Origin: an uncultured Prochlorococcus sp.
Lineage (GTDB): Bacteria; Cyanobacteriota; Cyanobacteriia; PCC-6307; Cyanobiaceae
DNA: 38,738 bases
Assembly: GCA_902606505.1 (NCBI GenBank)
Contig: CACLGU010000013.1
Span: 1-38,738, forward strand
Direction of reading: 5' to 3'
A program made the position numbers and the translations under genes. Every line of letters starts with the position of its first letter. The stretch's first letter is position 1. The notes under the pieces were generated by a model that was given only the letters and a program-made list of their open reading frames with translations, did no database searches and had not been told where the DNA came from. This document shows, one piece after another, positions 9,953 through 18,931 of this stretch.

Positions 9953-11875
9953 TTAGAAATTATTTTGTTTCCCCTTTTTTTCTATTAACTCATCCATGAA
10001 TTTGTATAGATTAGGTAGGTCGAAAATTCCTAAATTTGTTCCATCCAAAGCTCTTAAAGCGACTGAATCAATTTCCTCTTCTTTATCGCCAATAACTGCA
10101 ATTAATGGAACTCTTCCTAGAGTTGCCTCTCTTATTTTATATCCTATTTTTTCATTCCTAATATCAACTTTTGATCGGTAACCATTATTATGTATTAATT
10201 CATTAAACTTTAAACACTTATCAATATTTCTATCAGTAATGCTTAATAAAATTATTTGATAAGGCGCTAGCCAAATTGGGAATTTTGCCTCATATTGTTC
10301 AATTAAGATTCCGATAAATCTCTCAAAGGACCCCAAAATTGCTCTATGAAGCATAACTGGATTTCTTTTCTCATTATCAATATCTACATAAGTTGCATCC
10401 AATCTAATAGGCATTGAGAAATCAACCTGAATAGTACCGCATTGCCAAACTCTATTAAGACAATCTTTTAATGAGAATTCTATTTTGGGACCATAAAAAG
10501 CCCCCTCTCCTGGTTGGAGTTGCCATTTTAGGTTTTTATTATCGAGAGCTTTGGTAAGAGCCTCCTCTGATTTATCCCAAATCTCTTCACTTCCTACTCT
10601 TTTTTCAGGACGGGTTGATAATTTGATAATGATTTCATCAAAACCAAAAGTTTTATAAACTTCGAAAACAAGATCTATAAAAGTTGATACCTCTTCTTGA
10701 ATTTGCTCTTCTGTACAGAATATGTGTGCATCATCTTGAGTAAAGTTTCTTACTCTCATTAAGCCGTGTAGTGCACCAGAGGGCTCATTTCTGTGACAAG
10801 AACCAAATTCAGCAAGACGAATAGGTAAATCCTTATAACTCTTTAAACCTTGATTAAATACTTGAATATGGCATGGACAATTCATTGGTTTAATTGCATA
10901 AGTTCTATTTTCTGATGCAGTAGTGAACATATCGTCTCTAAATTTTTCCCAATGACCGGATTTTTCCCAAAGAGATTTATCAACAGCTTGGGGAGTTTTA
11001 ATTTCTAAATAATCATTTTTTTTGAGTATTTCTCTTATGTATTTTTCCAGTACTTGGTAGATTGTCCATCCATTTGGATGCCAAAAAATCATTCCTGGTG
11101 ATTCTTCTTGTATATGAAATAGTAAATGTTTTTTACCAAGTTTTCTATGATCCCTTTTTTCCGCTTCTTCAATTCTTGTTAAGTAGTCATTGAGTTCTTT
11201 TTCTTTTGCCCATGCAGTTCCATATATTCTCTGCAATGATTCATTCTCACTATTCCCTCTCCAGTATGAACCTGATAATTTAAGTAATTTAAAGTGTCTC
11301 AAATGTCTAGTATTGGGCACGTGAGGCCCTCTGCACATATCAATATATTCTTCGTGTTTGTATAAATTAATGAGACCTTTTTCAGGAATTTCTTCAATTA
11401 TTCGTAATTTAAAAGTCTCATCTCTTTCTTTAAAAGTTTTAATTGCCTCTTCTTTAGAAACTTGCAAAATTTCAACATCGTAGTTTGTTTGTATTAATTT
11501 ATTAATTCTATTTTCAATTTTTATTAAATCTTCAGGAGTAAATCTATATTCAGAAAAAACATCGTAATAAAAACCATCTTCAATTACTGGCCCAATTGCC
11601 ATTTTAATATTGGGGTAAATTTGTTTAACTGCATGACCAATAAGGTGAGCAAAGGAATGTCTAATTATTTCAATTCCTTCTTTATCTTTTGATGTAATTA
11701 TTACAACTTCGGAATCTTCATATATAGGAATAGTTGCATCAAGAAGAACATCATTCACTTTCCCGGCAATTGTTGCTTTCGCTAATCCAGCGCCTATGCT
11801 CTGAGCAATTTCTATAATAGTTACAGATTTTTCGAAAACCTTTTTTGAACCATCAGGTAAGGTAATTGTTGGCAT
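9953..11875 (-). CDS. thrS: Threonyl-tRNA synthetase
   Basis: The 640-residue protein has full ThrRS architecture. An N-terminal TGS domain ([15 protein letters not shown]) is followed by an editing domain with [13 protein letters not shown], the HxxxH metal-type motif, and [13 protein letters not shown]. The class II catalytic core contains [10 protein letters not shown], with Cys333 as zinc ligand, and motif 2 ([15 protein letters not shown]). Motif 3 ([13 protein letters not shown]) and a C-terminal anticodon-binding domain complete it. It charges tRNA-Thr. It begins 3 bases after trpS and is followed 3 bases later by glk, so translation is probably coupled. Confidence 0.98.
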   Translation of the reverse strand: MPTITLPDGSKKVFEKSVTIIEIAQSIGAGLAKATIAGKVNDVLLDATIPIYEDSEVVIITSKDKEGIEIIRHSFAHLIGHAVKQIYPNIKMAIGPVIEDGFYYDVFSEYRFTPEDLIKIENRINKLIQTNYDVEILQVSKEEAIKTFKERDETFKLRIIEEIPEKGLINLYKHEEYIDMCRGPHVPNTRHLRHFKLLKLSGSYWRGNSENESLQRIYGTAWAKEKELNDYLTRIEEAEKRDHRKLGKKHLLFHIQEESPGMIFWHPNGWTIYQVLEKYIREILKKNDYLEIKTPQAVDKSLWEKSGHWEKFRDDMFTTASENRTYAIKPMNCPCHIQVFNQGLKSYKDLPIRLAEFGSCHRNEPSGALHGLMRVRNFTQDDAHIFCTEEQIQEEVSTFIDLVFEVYKTFGFDEIIIKLSTRPEKRVGSEEIWDKSEEALTKALDNKNLKWQLQPGEGAFYGPKIEFSLKDCLNRVWQCGTIQVDFSMPIRLDATYVDIDNEKRNPVMLHRAILGSFERFIGILIEQYEAKFPIWLAPYQIILLSITDRNIDKCLKFNELIHNNGYRSKVDIRNEKIGYKIREATLGRVPLIAVIGDKEEEIDSVALRALDGTNLGIFDLPNLYKFMDELIEKKGKQNNF

Positions 11876-11878
11876 AAT

Positions 11879-12895
11879 TTATTTCTCCATTTCAAAGAAT
11901 CCCAATTTTGATTTAACTCTTTTTAAAGTCTGATTTGCTAGATCTTCAGCTTTTCCCTTCCCTTCATCAAGAATTTTATTTAATTGATAGGGATCATTAA
12001 TTAATAATTTATATTTTTTCTGAATAGGTTCTAGTGCTTCAATAAGTTGTTCTGTAATTAATTTTTTAAATGTCCCCCATCCAGTCTCCGAAAAATCATT
12101 TTCACATTGAGAAATTTCTTTGCCAGATAATATTGAATAAATCATCAAAAGATTTTTAGATTCTGGTCTCTCAGGGTTGTTAAATTCAATTCCAATAGAA
12201 CTATCACTTTTTGCTCTTTTTATTTTTTTCGTAATTATTTCAGGAGCATCCAATAAGTTAATACGACTGCCCTCATTAGGATCACTTTTGCTCATCTTTT
12301 TTGAACCATCAATTAAACTCATTATCTTTGATCCATTCTTCATGATGATTGGTTGAGGGATTTTTAAAATATTTTTATCCTTACTAAATCTGGCATTAAT
12401 TCTCTGTTGTGCAATATCTCTGGCAAGTTCAAGATGTTGTTTTTGATCCTCACCTACTGGTACAAAGTCAGCGTCATAAAGAAGAATGTCTGCAGCCATT
12501 AGTATCGGATAGTCAAATAATCCAATGGATACATTATTTCCCTGTTGTATGGATTTTTCTTTGAATTGAATCATTCTTTCCATCCAATTTATTGGAGTCA
12601 TGCAATTTAATATCCAACAAAGTTCTGAATGTGCAGAAATCTGACTTTGGACAAAAATTGAGCATATATTTGGATCTATTCCACAAGCTAAGTACAAAGC
12701 TGCAGTAGAGATAGTGTTCTGAGATAATTCTTTGGGATTATATGAAGCTGTGATTGCGTGCAAATCAACCACACATAAAAAAGTTTCATATTGCTCTTGA
12801 AGTGCCACCCAATTATTAATCGCCCCAAGCCAATTCCCAATATGCAAATCACCAGTTGGTTGAACTCCTGAAAGAATTCTTTTTTTATTTGACAT
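11879..12895 (-). CDS. trpS: Tryptophanyl-tRNA synthetase
   Basis: This 338-residue class I synthetase has the usual TrpRS length. SGVQPTGDLHIGNWLGA contains the HIGH-type motif (HIGN at residues 18-21). The second signature is KMSKS at residues 200-204. VPVGEDQKQHLELARDIA, near residue 146, is also diagnostic. It charges tRNA-Trp in the cytoplasm. Its ATG overlaps the end of the preceding small gene by 11 bases, which suggests translational coupling. thrS follows after 3 bases. Confidence 0.98.
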   Translation of the reverse strand: MSNKKRILSGVQPTGDLHIGNWLGAINNWVALQEQYETFLCVVDLHAITASYNPKELSQNTISTAALYLACGIDPNICSIFVQSQISAHSELCWILNCMTPINWMERMIQFKEKSIQQGNNVSIGLFDYPILMAADILLYDADFVPVGEDQKQHLELARDIAQQRINARFSKDKNILKIPQPIIMKNGSKIMSLIDGSKKMSKSDPNEGSRINLLDAPEIITKKIKRAKSDSSIGIEFNNPERPESKNLLMIYSILSGKEISQCENDFSETGWGTFKKLITEQLIEALEPIQKKYKLLINDPYQLNKILDEGKGKAEDLANQTLKRVKSKLGFFEMEK

Positions 12896-13307
12896 CCTTT
12901 TCTACTTCGTTTGATTGGATTTCTTCAGTTGATGTACTTTTTACTGGTCTTGCAAAGGGGTTAGGAGCTGTTTTTGTCTTTTCTTCATAAGGATTTTGTG
13001 ATTGTCTATTCGGAGAGGAGTTTTTATTGTTTTCTGCATATTCTTTGATTGATTCAATCAATTTCTCGTCTTTGATCATTTCGCTAAGTGTTCTAACAGA
13101 GAAACCTAAAACCGCTACGGTAGACCTTAATTGAAAGGCCTCCTGTATTGATTTAACAGCTTTCATTTCGTTATCACTTAATCTTATGCGGAATCCGCCT
13201 CCATCTCTCCTGCCCCCTGATCTATCTCTGAAATTAGATCTTTCATTGTTTGAACGAGCTCTGTAATTTTCTTGTCTAGGATTATTGCTGAAATTTGAAT
13301 TAGACAT
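12885..13307 (-). CDS. Small protein with Arg/Gly-rich tail and ribbon-helix-helix-like core; unknown function
   Basis: I do not recognise a named family. The 140-residue product has three parts. Residues 1-38 are polar and rich in Asn, Arg and Gly, with RDRSGGRRDGGG resembling an RGG nucleic-acid-binding tail. Residues 39-92 look ordered: a short basic strand (FRIRLSDNEM), a helix (KAVKSIQEAF), a turn and a second helix (VAVLGFSVRTLSEMI). That order matches ribbon-helix-helix DNA-binding domains. Residues 93-140 are disordered, rich in Pro, Asn, Ser and Glu. The start is ATG. The gene opens the leftward run and overlaps trpS by 11 bases, so it could be a regulator or an RNA-associated factor. 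The RHH reading is inferred from pattern only. Confidence 0.75.
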   Translation of the reverse strand: MSNSNFSNNPRQENYRARSNNERSNFRDRSGGRRDGGGFRIRLSDNEMKAVKSIQEAFQLRSTVAVLGFSVRTLSEMIKDEKLIESIKEYAENNKNSSPNRQSQNPYEEKTKTAPNPFARPVKSTSTEEIQSNEVEKDVK

Positions 13308-13472
13308 CTTGATGTTTCTTAGGTTATTTAAATAGTTTATTAACTTAGCATCTTGTTATGCAATAAGTCTTTTTAAATGCCTTAAATTTTTATCTATTGA
13401 TTAACGACTTATGTAATTTCTCTTTTCTCATTCACAACTTGCATTAAAATAAAATTAGAGAAATAAAGCATT
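13308..13472. other. 165-base divergent intergenic region
   Basis: This is the longest gene-free stretch in the window, between the RHH-like gene (leftward) and the DUF697 gene (rightward). It must hold both promoters. On the minus strand TTGCAT (13358-13363) and TAAACT (13334-13339) are 18 bases apart, a weak candidate for the leftward run. On the plus strand TAAAAT at 13445-13450 is a possible -10. I see no tRNA-like fold or strong hairpin. Confidence 0.3.
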
Positions 13473-14807
13473 GTGTTTGATATTAGTAAAGACAACCTTT
13501 TAAAGGATTTCATAAAGTTTCCAAAAAAGAATCTTTTTATTATTTTATTGTTCTTAGGTTTTGGTGAATGGTTTGTCAGTGACTTAATTCATTTTGCAGG
13601 CGGCTCAGTAGGATTTTTTGCGTTGTGTTTGGGGGGATATTTTTATTTGAAGAATGATAAGCCTAAATTTAATGAGCCAAATAATTTAGATGGTTGGATA
13701 AATCTATGTAATGAAGATTTAGATTTTTTTGAAGAACTTGAAGTAACAAATGAATTAGAGAAACAGAATTCAAAAAGACAAAAAATACTTGAATCGATTC
13801 TTAATAGATGTGAAAAAGAAAAAATAAGTTGTATTGGACCAAAATATTATCAAAGTTGTCAGTTTGTTTTAAAAAGTTATTTTAAGGCAGATAAGTTTGA
13901 CTTTGATTTATTCGAAAAACTGCCTAAATACAATTCTTCTGAAATTATTCCAGAAGAAGCTTTGAATAGTGATGGAATCTTGTATTTGATAAACTTGCCT
14001 TTGTCAGCAAATGATTTTTTGTGGCTGGAAAAGTTTCCAAAAAATATGCCAATCTGGTTGGTGGCTTTAACTTCCAATGAAATAGAAGCTAAAAATCAGC
14101 TAGAAGAACTAAAGTCACAAATTTCAGGTGATTTTATAAATAAAATTATTACTTTTGATTTGAATAAGAATGAAATATCAAATATACCTTTTTCTTTAAG
14201 GAGGTTTTTCATAAGTTCATCCAAAAATATTGAAAATACAAAAAAAAGACTTTTGAAAGAACTTCATGTTACCTGGCAATCTGAAATTGAAGGTATAAGA
14301 AGAATGCAGTTAAAAGGAATACAAAGAAAAAATCAAATTCTTGTGGCATCAACTGTTTTCTTATCTCCTATCCCCTCGATTGATGTTATGGCAATGACAG
14401 TACTAAATTCTTTAATGATTAAGGAAATTAAGTCTATATGGGGATGTAATTGGTCTCCTGAAATTTTAGATAAGGTATCTAAAGAGATTTTAAAGACTGC
14501 AATAGCTCAGGGAGTTATTGAATGGAGTGGACAGACTTTAATAGGTATAACAAAATTACATGGCCCAAATTGGCTTGTCTCTGGAGCCTTTCAGGCTGTC
14601 AGTGCTGCTTACTTAACAAGAGTATTATCAAGTTCTTTGGCTGATTTTATGGCAATAACAAAAGGAGTAGAAGAACCTGATTTGGATTTCATAAAGAAAA
14701 ATTCTGAGAAAATTGTTGAAAAGGCTTTTGAAAAAGAAAAAATAAATTGGAAAGGATTTATCTCTGATATTAGAAAACCACTTATGAAACTATCTTTTGG
14801 TTCTTAG
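13473..14807 (+). CDS. DUF697 membrane protein with degenerate GTPase-like region
   Basis: The 444-residue product starts with GTG. Residues about 20-38 and 43-59 form two hydrophobic segments, so the N-terminus is membrane-anchored. Residues 270-400 match the DUF697/YcjF-type domain (VASTVFLSPIPSIDVMAMTV, then a hydrophobic helix-rich part). Cyanobacterial relatives usually carry a GTPase domain before DUF697. Here residues 115-235 keep strand-like segments at the right places (SDGILYLINLP, PIWLVALTS) but have no GxxxxGKS/T loop and no NKxD motif. I read it as a pseudo-GTPase. It lies 18 bases upstream of the metal transporter genes and may share a transcript with them. The function is unknown. 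Confidence 0.75.
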   Translation: MFDISKDNLLKDFIKFPKKNLFIILLFLGFGEWFVSDLIHFAGGSVGFFALCLGGYFYLKNDKPKFNEPNNLDGWINLCNEDLDFFEELEVTNELEKQNSKRQKILESILNRCEKEKISCIGPKYYQSCQFVLKSYFKADKFDFDLFEKLPKYNSSEIIPEEALNSDGILYLINLPLSANDFLWLEKFPKNMPIWLVALTSNEIEAKNQLEELKSQISGDFINKIITFDLNKNEISNIPFSLRRFFISSSKNIENTKKRLLKELHVTWQSEIEGIRRMQLKGIQRKNQILVASTVFLSPIPSIDVMAMTVLNSLMIKEIKSIWGCNWSPEILDKVSKEILKTAIAQGVIEWSGQTLIGITKLHGPNWLVSGAFQAVSAAYLTRVLSSSLADFMAITKGVEEPDLDFIKKNSEKIVEKAFEKEKINWKGFISDIRKPLMKLSFGS

Positions 14808-14825
14808 TCTAAAGAATATTAAAGT

Positions 14826-15725
14826 ATGAGAAAAAATATTATTTTTTTGAGTTTGTTACTTCTGATTTCTCTTGCTTCAGGCTCATGTAAGAGAATAGCA
14901 AATAAAAATGAAAGTAAAGAAGTAATACTGGCAAGTTTCACTGTTTTGGCTGACATAATTAGCAATGTTGCTAAAGATGAGTTTATTGTTAGATCAATAA
15001 CTAAACCTGGAGTTGAAGTTCATGGCTACCAACCCACTCCAAGCGATTTGGTAAATGCCTCTAATGCTTTTGTTTTTATTGATAATGGATTTGGATTTGA
15101 ATTATGGGCTGAGAAATTTGTTTCTAATTTAAAAGTTAATAGAATCACTGTCGCTGAAGATTTAGATCCTATTTTTATCAGTGAAGATTTTTATAAAGGG
15201 AAACCCAATCCTCATGCCTGGATTTCTCCAAAAAGAGGGATCCTATACGTGGATATTCTGGTGGATTCTTTATCAGAATTGAGGCCATCCAAGAGGACAT
15301 TATTTGAGGAAAATGGAAAAATTTATAAAGATAAACTCTCTAAAATAGATAAAGAATTCTCACTTTTTATTAATAACTTAAATAAAGACAAGAGGTATCT
15401 AGTAAGTTGTGAAGGTGCTTTTTCATATCTAACAAATGATTATGGATTAGAGGAAGTTTATTTATGGCCAGTTAATGCTGAGAGTCAAATTACTCCCAAA
15501 AGAATGACAAGAACAATCTCACTAATTAAAGAAAAAAATGTCCCATCTGTATTTTGCGAAAGTACTGTAAGTAACGAATCTCAAATGGTTGTTGCAAACG
15601 AAACTGGGGCTAATTTTGGAGGAAATCTTTTTGTTGATTCATTATCCGATGATAGAGGGCCTGCCAGTTCCTACATAAAAATGCTTGAGCATAATTTGGA
15701 TTTAATTAAAAAAGGTCTTTTTTGA
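14826..15725 (+). CDS. mntC: Manganese-type ABC transporter substrate-binding protein (cluster A-I, MntC-like)
   Basis: The 299-residue product has a hydrophobic export signal ending at Cys21 (SLASGSC), an atypical but plausible lipoprotein site. Metal ligands can be placed by family: His66 (EVHGYQPTPSD), His130 (NPHAWISP), Glu196 (SCEGAFSYL) and Asp271 (LFVDSLSDDRGP). A His-His-Glu-Asp set is known from manganese/iron binders such as PsaA, SitA and MntC, whereas zinc-type ZnuA proteins use His at the third position. It binds the ion in the periplasm and delivers it to the permease. The ATPase gene follows after 3 bases, and the order SBP-ATPase-permease equals Synechocystis mntCAB. Iron or zinc cannot be excluded. 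Confidence 0.88.
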   Translation: MRKNIIFLSLLLLISLASGSCKRIANKNESKEVILASFTVLADIISNVAKDEFIVRSITKPGVEVHGYQPTPSDLVNASNAFVFIDNGFGFELWAEKFVSNLKVNRITVAEDLDPIFISEDFYKGKPNPHAWISPKRGILYVDILVDSLSELRPSKRTLFEENGKIYKDKLSKIDKEFSLFINNLNKDKRYLVSCEGAFSYLTNDYGLEEVYLWPVNAESQITPKRMTRTISLIKEKNVPSVFCESTVSNESQMVVANETGANFGGNLFVDSLSDDRGPASSYIKMLEHNLDLIKKGLF

Positions 15726-15728
15726 ATT

Positions 15729-16493
15729 ATGGAATCAATCAATTATCAAAACTTTAGGATTGATGCAGAGAATATTTGCGTAGATTACAACGGTAAGGTG
15801 GCTTTGTATGATGCAAATTTAAGATTGAAACCTGGCCAGATTTGTGGTTTAGTAGGGATGAACGGGGCTGGTAAAACGACTTTTTTTAATGCTTTAACAG
15901 GCTTTGTAAATATTTCAAAGGGAAAAATAAGAATAAATGGAGAGTCTCTAAGATCTGCTCAAAAAGATCAGACAATTGCTTATGTTCCTCAAAATGAAGG
16001 AATTGATAGTCAATTTCCAATAAGTGTTTGGGATGTAGTGATGATGGGAAGATATGGTTCGATGAATATTTTTAGGTGTGCTAGAGAGTCTGATGTTCAG
16101 GCGGTTAAAGATGCTATTGAGAGAGTTGATCTTATTGATCAATTATCTACACCCATTGGAAACTTATCTGGAGGTCAGAGAAAACGAACTTTTTTAGCTA
16201 GAGCAATTGCGCAAAGAGCGTCAATATTACTTCTTGATGAGCCTTTTTCAGGTGTTGATATAAGAACTGAGAAACTTATTTCGGAATTATTTATTCAATT
16301 TAAAAATGAGGGGAAAACTATATTATTATCAACGCACGATATGATTCATGTCCGTGAATTTTGTGATTTGGTTCTTTTAATAAATAAAACTGTTGTAGCC
16401 TATGGCGAGACCTCTGAAGTATTTACTCCTGAAAATATTACAACCACTTTTGGAGGGATTTCTCCTGATTTCTTGTTTGGACCAGAATCCTAA
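15729..16493 (+). CDS. mntA: Manganese-type ABC transporter ATP-binding protein
   Basis: The 254-residue ATPase has all ABC motifs: Walker A GMNGAGKT at residues 43-50, Q-loop near Gln88 (YVPQNEG), signature LSGGQ at 146-150, Walker B ILLLDE at 166-171 and switch His203 (STHDM). The segment VWDVVMMGRYG fits metal-importer ATPases of the Mn/Zn/Fe group. It powers ion import at the inner face of the membrane. It lies between the binding protein (3-base gap) and the permease (12-base gap), which supports one transport unit. The symbol follows Synechocystis naming, and metal specificity comes from the binding protein. Confidence 0.92.
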   Translation: MESINYQNFRIDAENICVDYNGKVALYDANLRLKPGQICGLVGMNGAGKTTFFNALTGFVNISKGKIRINGESLRSAQKDQTIAYVPQNEGIDSQFPISVWDVVMMGRYGSMNIFRCARESDVQAVKDAIERVDLIDQLSTPIGNLSGGQRKRTFLARAIAQRASILLLDEPFSGVDIRTEKLISELFIQFKNEGKTILLSTHDMIHVREFCDLVLLINKTVVAYGETSEVFTPENITTTFGGISPDFLFGPES

Positions 16494-16505
16494 ATTTAAA
16501 ATTAT

Positions 16506-17378
16506 ATGGAGCTCTGTTCTTTTTTAACTTTAGATTCATTCATAAGAGATCCTTTAACTCATGACTTTATGAGAAAAGCACTTCTTATGAGTTCATTAGT
16601 TGCTGCTGTTTGTGGTCTCCTATCAAGTTATTTGACTCTTAAAGGATGGGCTTTAATGGGAGATGCAGTGTCACATTCAGTAATGCCTGGTGTTGTGGTT
16701 GCTTATGCATTAGGTCTTCCTTTCTCATTAGGGGCATTTATTTTCGGAGTTGGATCTGTAGCATTGATAGGGTTTATAAAGCAGAAATCTAGAGTTAAGG
16801 AAGATACTGTTATTGGGTTGGTATTTACTGGATTTTTCGCTCTTGGAATAGTATTGGTTTCTAAGATTAAAAGTAATATTGATTTGCACTCTATTCTTTT
16901 TGGTAGTCCATTAGGAATATCACTTTCAGATGTAAAACAAACCATATTCATTTCTTTATTGGTAGTTATCCTTTTATCAATTTTTAGAAAAGATTTAATG
17001 CTTTATTGTTTTGATCCTAGACATGCAAAAACAGTTGGGATTAACGTATTTTTTCTTCATTATTTACTCCTCACATGCTTATCTTTGGCAGCTGTTGTGG
17101 GCTTGCAGTCTGTTGGAATTATTTTGGTGGTTGCAATGTTGATTACACCAGGGGCTACAGCATATTTACTTACGGATAAATTTGATAATATGACAATAAT
17201 TTCAGTATTAAGTGCAATTATCTCAAGCCTAATTGGAATCTACGTTAGTTTTTGGTTTGATCTTGAAACAGGTGGATCAATTGTCTTGGCTCAAACTTTT
17301 ATATTTTTATTTGCTTTTTTATTCGCTCCAAGATATGGAATATTTAAGTTAAAGAAATTATTTGCTGATTATAAATGA
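16506..17378 (+). CDS. mntB: Manganese-type ABC transporter permease (ABC-3 family)
   Basis: The 290-residue membrane protein has about eight hydrophobic segments. It has the family signature GWALMGDAVSHSVMPGVVVAYALG near residues 48-70, and the later blocks DPRHAKTVGIN and VGLQSVGIILVVAMLITPGATAYLLT are typical of the ABC-3 permeases for Mn, Zn and Fe. It forms the channel for the ion in the plasma membrane. The next gene (DUF4336) starts inside its stop codon as ATGA, so the two are translationally coupled. No regulator gene and no obvious metal-repressor operator lies next to the set. Confidence 0.92.
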   Translation: MELCSFLTLDSFIRDPLTHDFMRKALLMSSLVAAVCGLLSSYLTLKGWALMGDAVSHSVMPGVVVAYALGLPFSLGAFIFGVGSVALIGFIKQKSRVKEDTVIGLVFTGFFALGIVLVSKIKSNIDLHSILFGSPLGISLSDVKQTIFISLLVVILLSIFRKDLMLYCFDPRHAKTVGINVFFLHYLLLTCLSLAAVVGLQSVGIILVVAMLITPGATAYLLTDKFDNMTIISVLSAIISSLIGIYVSFWFDLETGGSIVLAQTFIFLFAFLFAPRYGIFKLKKLFADYK

Positions 17379-18544
17379 TAGTGGTGGAAGAAAATTTAAA
17401 AAAGTGGAATTGGTGGCCATTATTCCCCTTATATCCTTATGGAAAAAAGAAAACAATTTTAAGAGAATTAATTCCTGATCAAATATGGTCCTTGGAACAA
17501 ATACAGGGACTTTATTACGTAGCTGTGCCAATAAGAATGACGGTAATAAAGGTTGATAATGGATTGATGCTAATAAATCCTCTGCCTCCGACAAAAGAAT
17601 TAATAAATGAGTTAGAAAAATTAATTGCGATTCACGGCAACGTAAAAACAATAATTCTACCAAGTGCCTCTGGACTAGAACATAAAATCGGACTGCCAGC
17701 TCTTTCAAGAATTTTTAATGATGCAGAAATTTGGCTTTGTCCTGGACAATGGAGTTTCCCCATCAATCTCCCACTGGATTTTTTAGGAATTTCATCAAAA
17801 AGATCAAGAATACTGTTTGAGGAAGGTACTCCACATAAAAACTCCTTTAAGTGGTCTTCATTAGGCCCACTGAATTTAGGACTTGGAAGATATCAGGAGA
17901 TAAGCTGTTTCCATTATCCTACTAAAACTCTTCATGTAACAGACGCAATAGTCGGAATAGACTCCACACCACCTGAGATATTTAATTTTGATCCAACTCC
18001 ACTTCTTTTTCATTCCAGAGAGAGAGGAGATGAACCTTTGATTGACTCCATCGAACAAAGAAAAAAAGGATGGAAAAGGTTAGTGTTATTTTCTTCTTTT
18101 TTGAAACCAGGTAAATTAAATATTCCACCTTTAAAAGAAATATTTAATTATTCATTCAAAAAAGATCTTAGAAATTGGAGATCTCATTTCGGTATTTATC
18201 CCTTTTTATGGGACGAAGATTGGGAATCTTCTCTTGTTGAAATAATGGGTAAAGATACTCCTAAGATTCAAATTGCACCAGTTTTACAAAAATTAATTTT
18301 TCCGCGTTCAAAAGAAGTTCTACTTAAATGGCTAGAAAATATAAAGTCTTTTGAAGATATGGAATATTTAATTCCAGCTCACTTTACGGCACCAATAAAA
18401 TTTACAATAAAAGATTGTCAAAAATTAATTGATGAAATTAATTCCCAAAAGTGGGACAAACTTCCGGAGGATAATAAATTTTTGATGAGTTTATATAAAA
18501 AATTGTTTGAACTAGGAATAATTCCCGAAGAAGTAAATCTTTAA
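17375..18544 (+). CDS. DUF4336 protein, metallo-beta-lactamase-like fold
   Basis: The 389-residue product matches DUF4336, a family I know from cyanobacteria and plants. Key blocks are WSLEQIQGLYYVAVPIRMT, KTIILPSASGLEHKIGLPAL with His103, CPGQWSFP, YPTKTLHVTDAIVGI with His187 and Asp190, and PAHFTAPI near residue 350. The order of strands and His/Asp positions recalls a metallo-beta-lactamase fold, but the classical HxHxDH motif is replaced by a lone LEHK, so hydrolase activity is uncertain. No signal peptide is seen. It overlaps the manganese permease gene by 4 bases (ATGA), so it is probably made with the transporter. A link to metal handling is an inference from that overlap. Confidence 0.82.
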   Translation: MIVVEENLKKWNWWPLFPLYPYGKKKTILRELIPDQIWSLEQIQGLYYVAVPIRMTVIKVDNGLMLINPLPPTKELINELEKLIAIHGNVKTIILPSASGLEHKIGLPALSRIFNDAEIWLCPGQWSFPINLPLDFLGISSKRSRILFEEGTPHKNSFKWSSLGPLNLGLGRYQEISCFHYPTKTLHVTDAIVGIDSTPPEIFNFDPTPLLFHSRERGDEPLIDSIEQRKKGWKRLVLFSSFLKPGKLNIPPLKEIFNYSFKKDLRNWRSHFGIYPFLWDEDWESSLVEIMGKDTPKIQIAPVLQKLIFPRSKEVLLKWLENIKSFEDMEYLIPAHFTAPIKFTIKDCQKLIDEINSQKWDKLPEDNKFLMSLYKKLFELGIIPEEVNL

Positions 18545-18550
18545 AAACTA

Positions 18551-18886
18551 TTATTCTTCAATTGACATGTTTTCATCATTTCTAAAAGTTTGTTCCAGCT
18601 CTTTTCTTTGCTCCATTTGTCTTAAGAAATATCCTGTCATCATTGCAGAGGATAATAAATTTGCAATGTTGTCTTTTGAAGATGTTATTTTTACATCGAA
18701 TTGATCTGAAGGAAGCATTCCAAGAAGTCCTTGAACATTATGTCTAATAATTTCTTGAATATCTTCACTAGCTGATTTTGCTACTCTTTGCAAAACTTCA
18801 GGAGATTGTTTTTGTAAATATTGGATTAAATCATTCTCATCGTTTGGATCATTATTTTCAGTAGCAAGAAATTCTGGATTAAACAT
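18551..18886 (-). CDS. DUF760 family protein
   Basis: The 111-residue protein matches DUF760, a small family I know from cyanobacteria and chloroplasts. Evidence is NDENDLIQYLQKQSPEVLQRVAKSA near residue 17, then HNVQGLLGMLPSDQFDVKI and AMMTGYFLRQMEQRKELE. There is no signal peptide and the protein is largely helical. Some plant relatives are linked to chloroplast metabolism, but no reaction is known. The gene begins 45 bases downstream of lepB on the same strand. Its 3' end faces the DUF4336 gene with a 6-base gap. Family assignment is good, function unknown. Confidence 0.8.
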   Translation of the reverse strand: MFNPEFLATENNDPNDENDLIQYLQKQSPEVLQRVAKSASEDIQEIIRHNVQGLLGMLPSDQFDVKITSSKDNIANLLSSAMMTGYFLRQMEQRKELEQTFRNDENMSIEE

Positions 18887-18931
18887 TTCTACAACTTCAA
18901 GATATAAAAACCTTACAACATTACGTACCCA

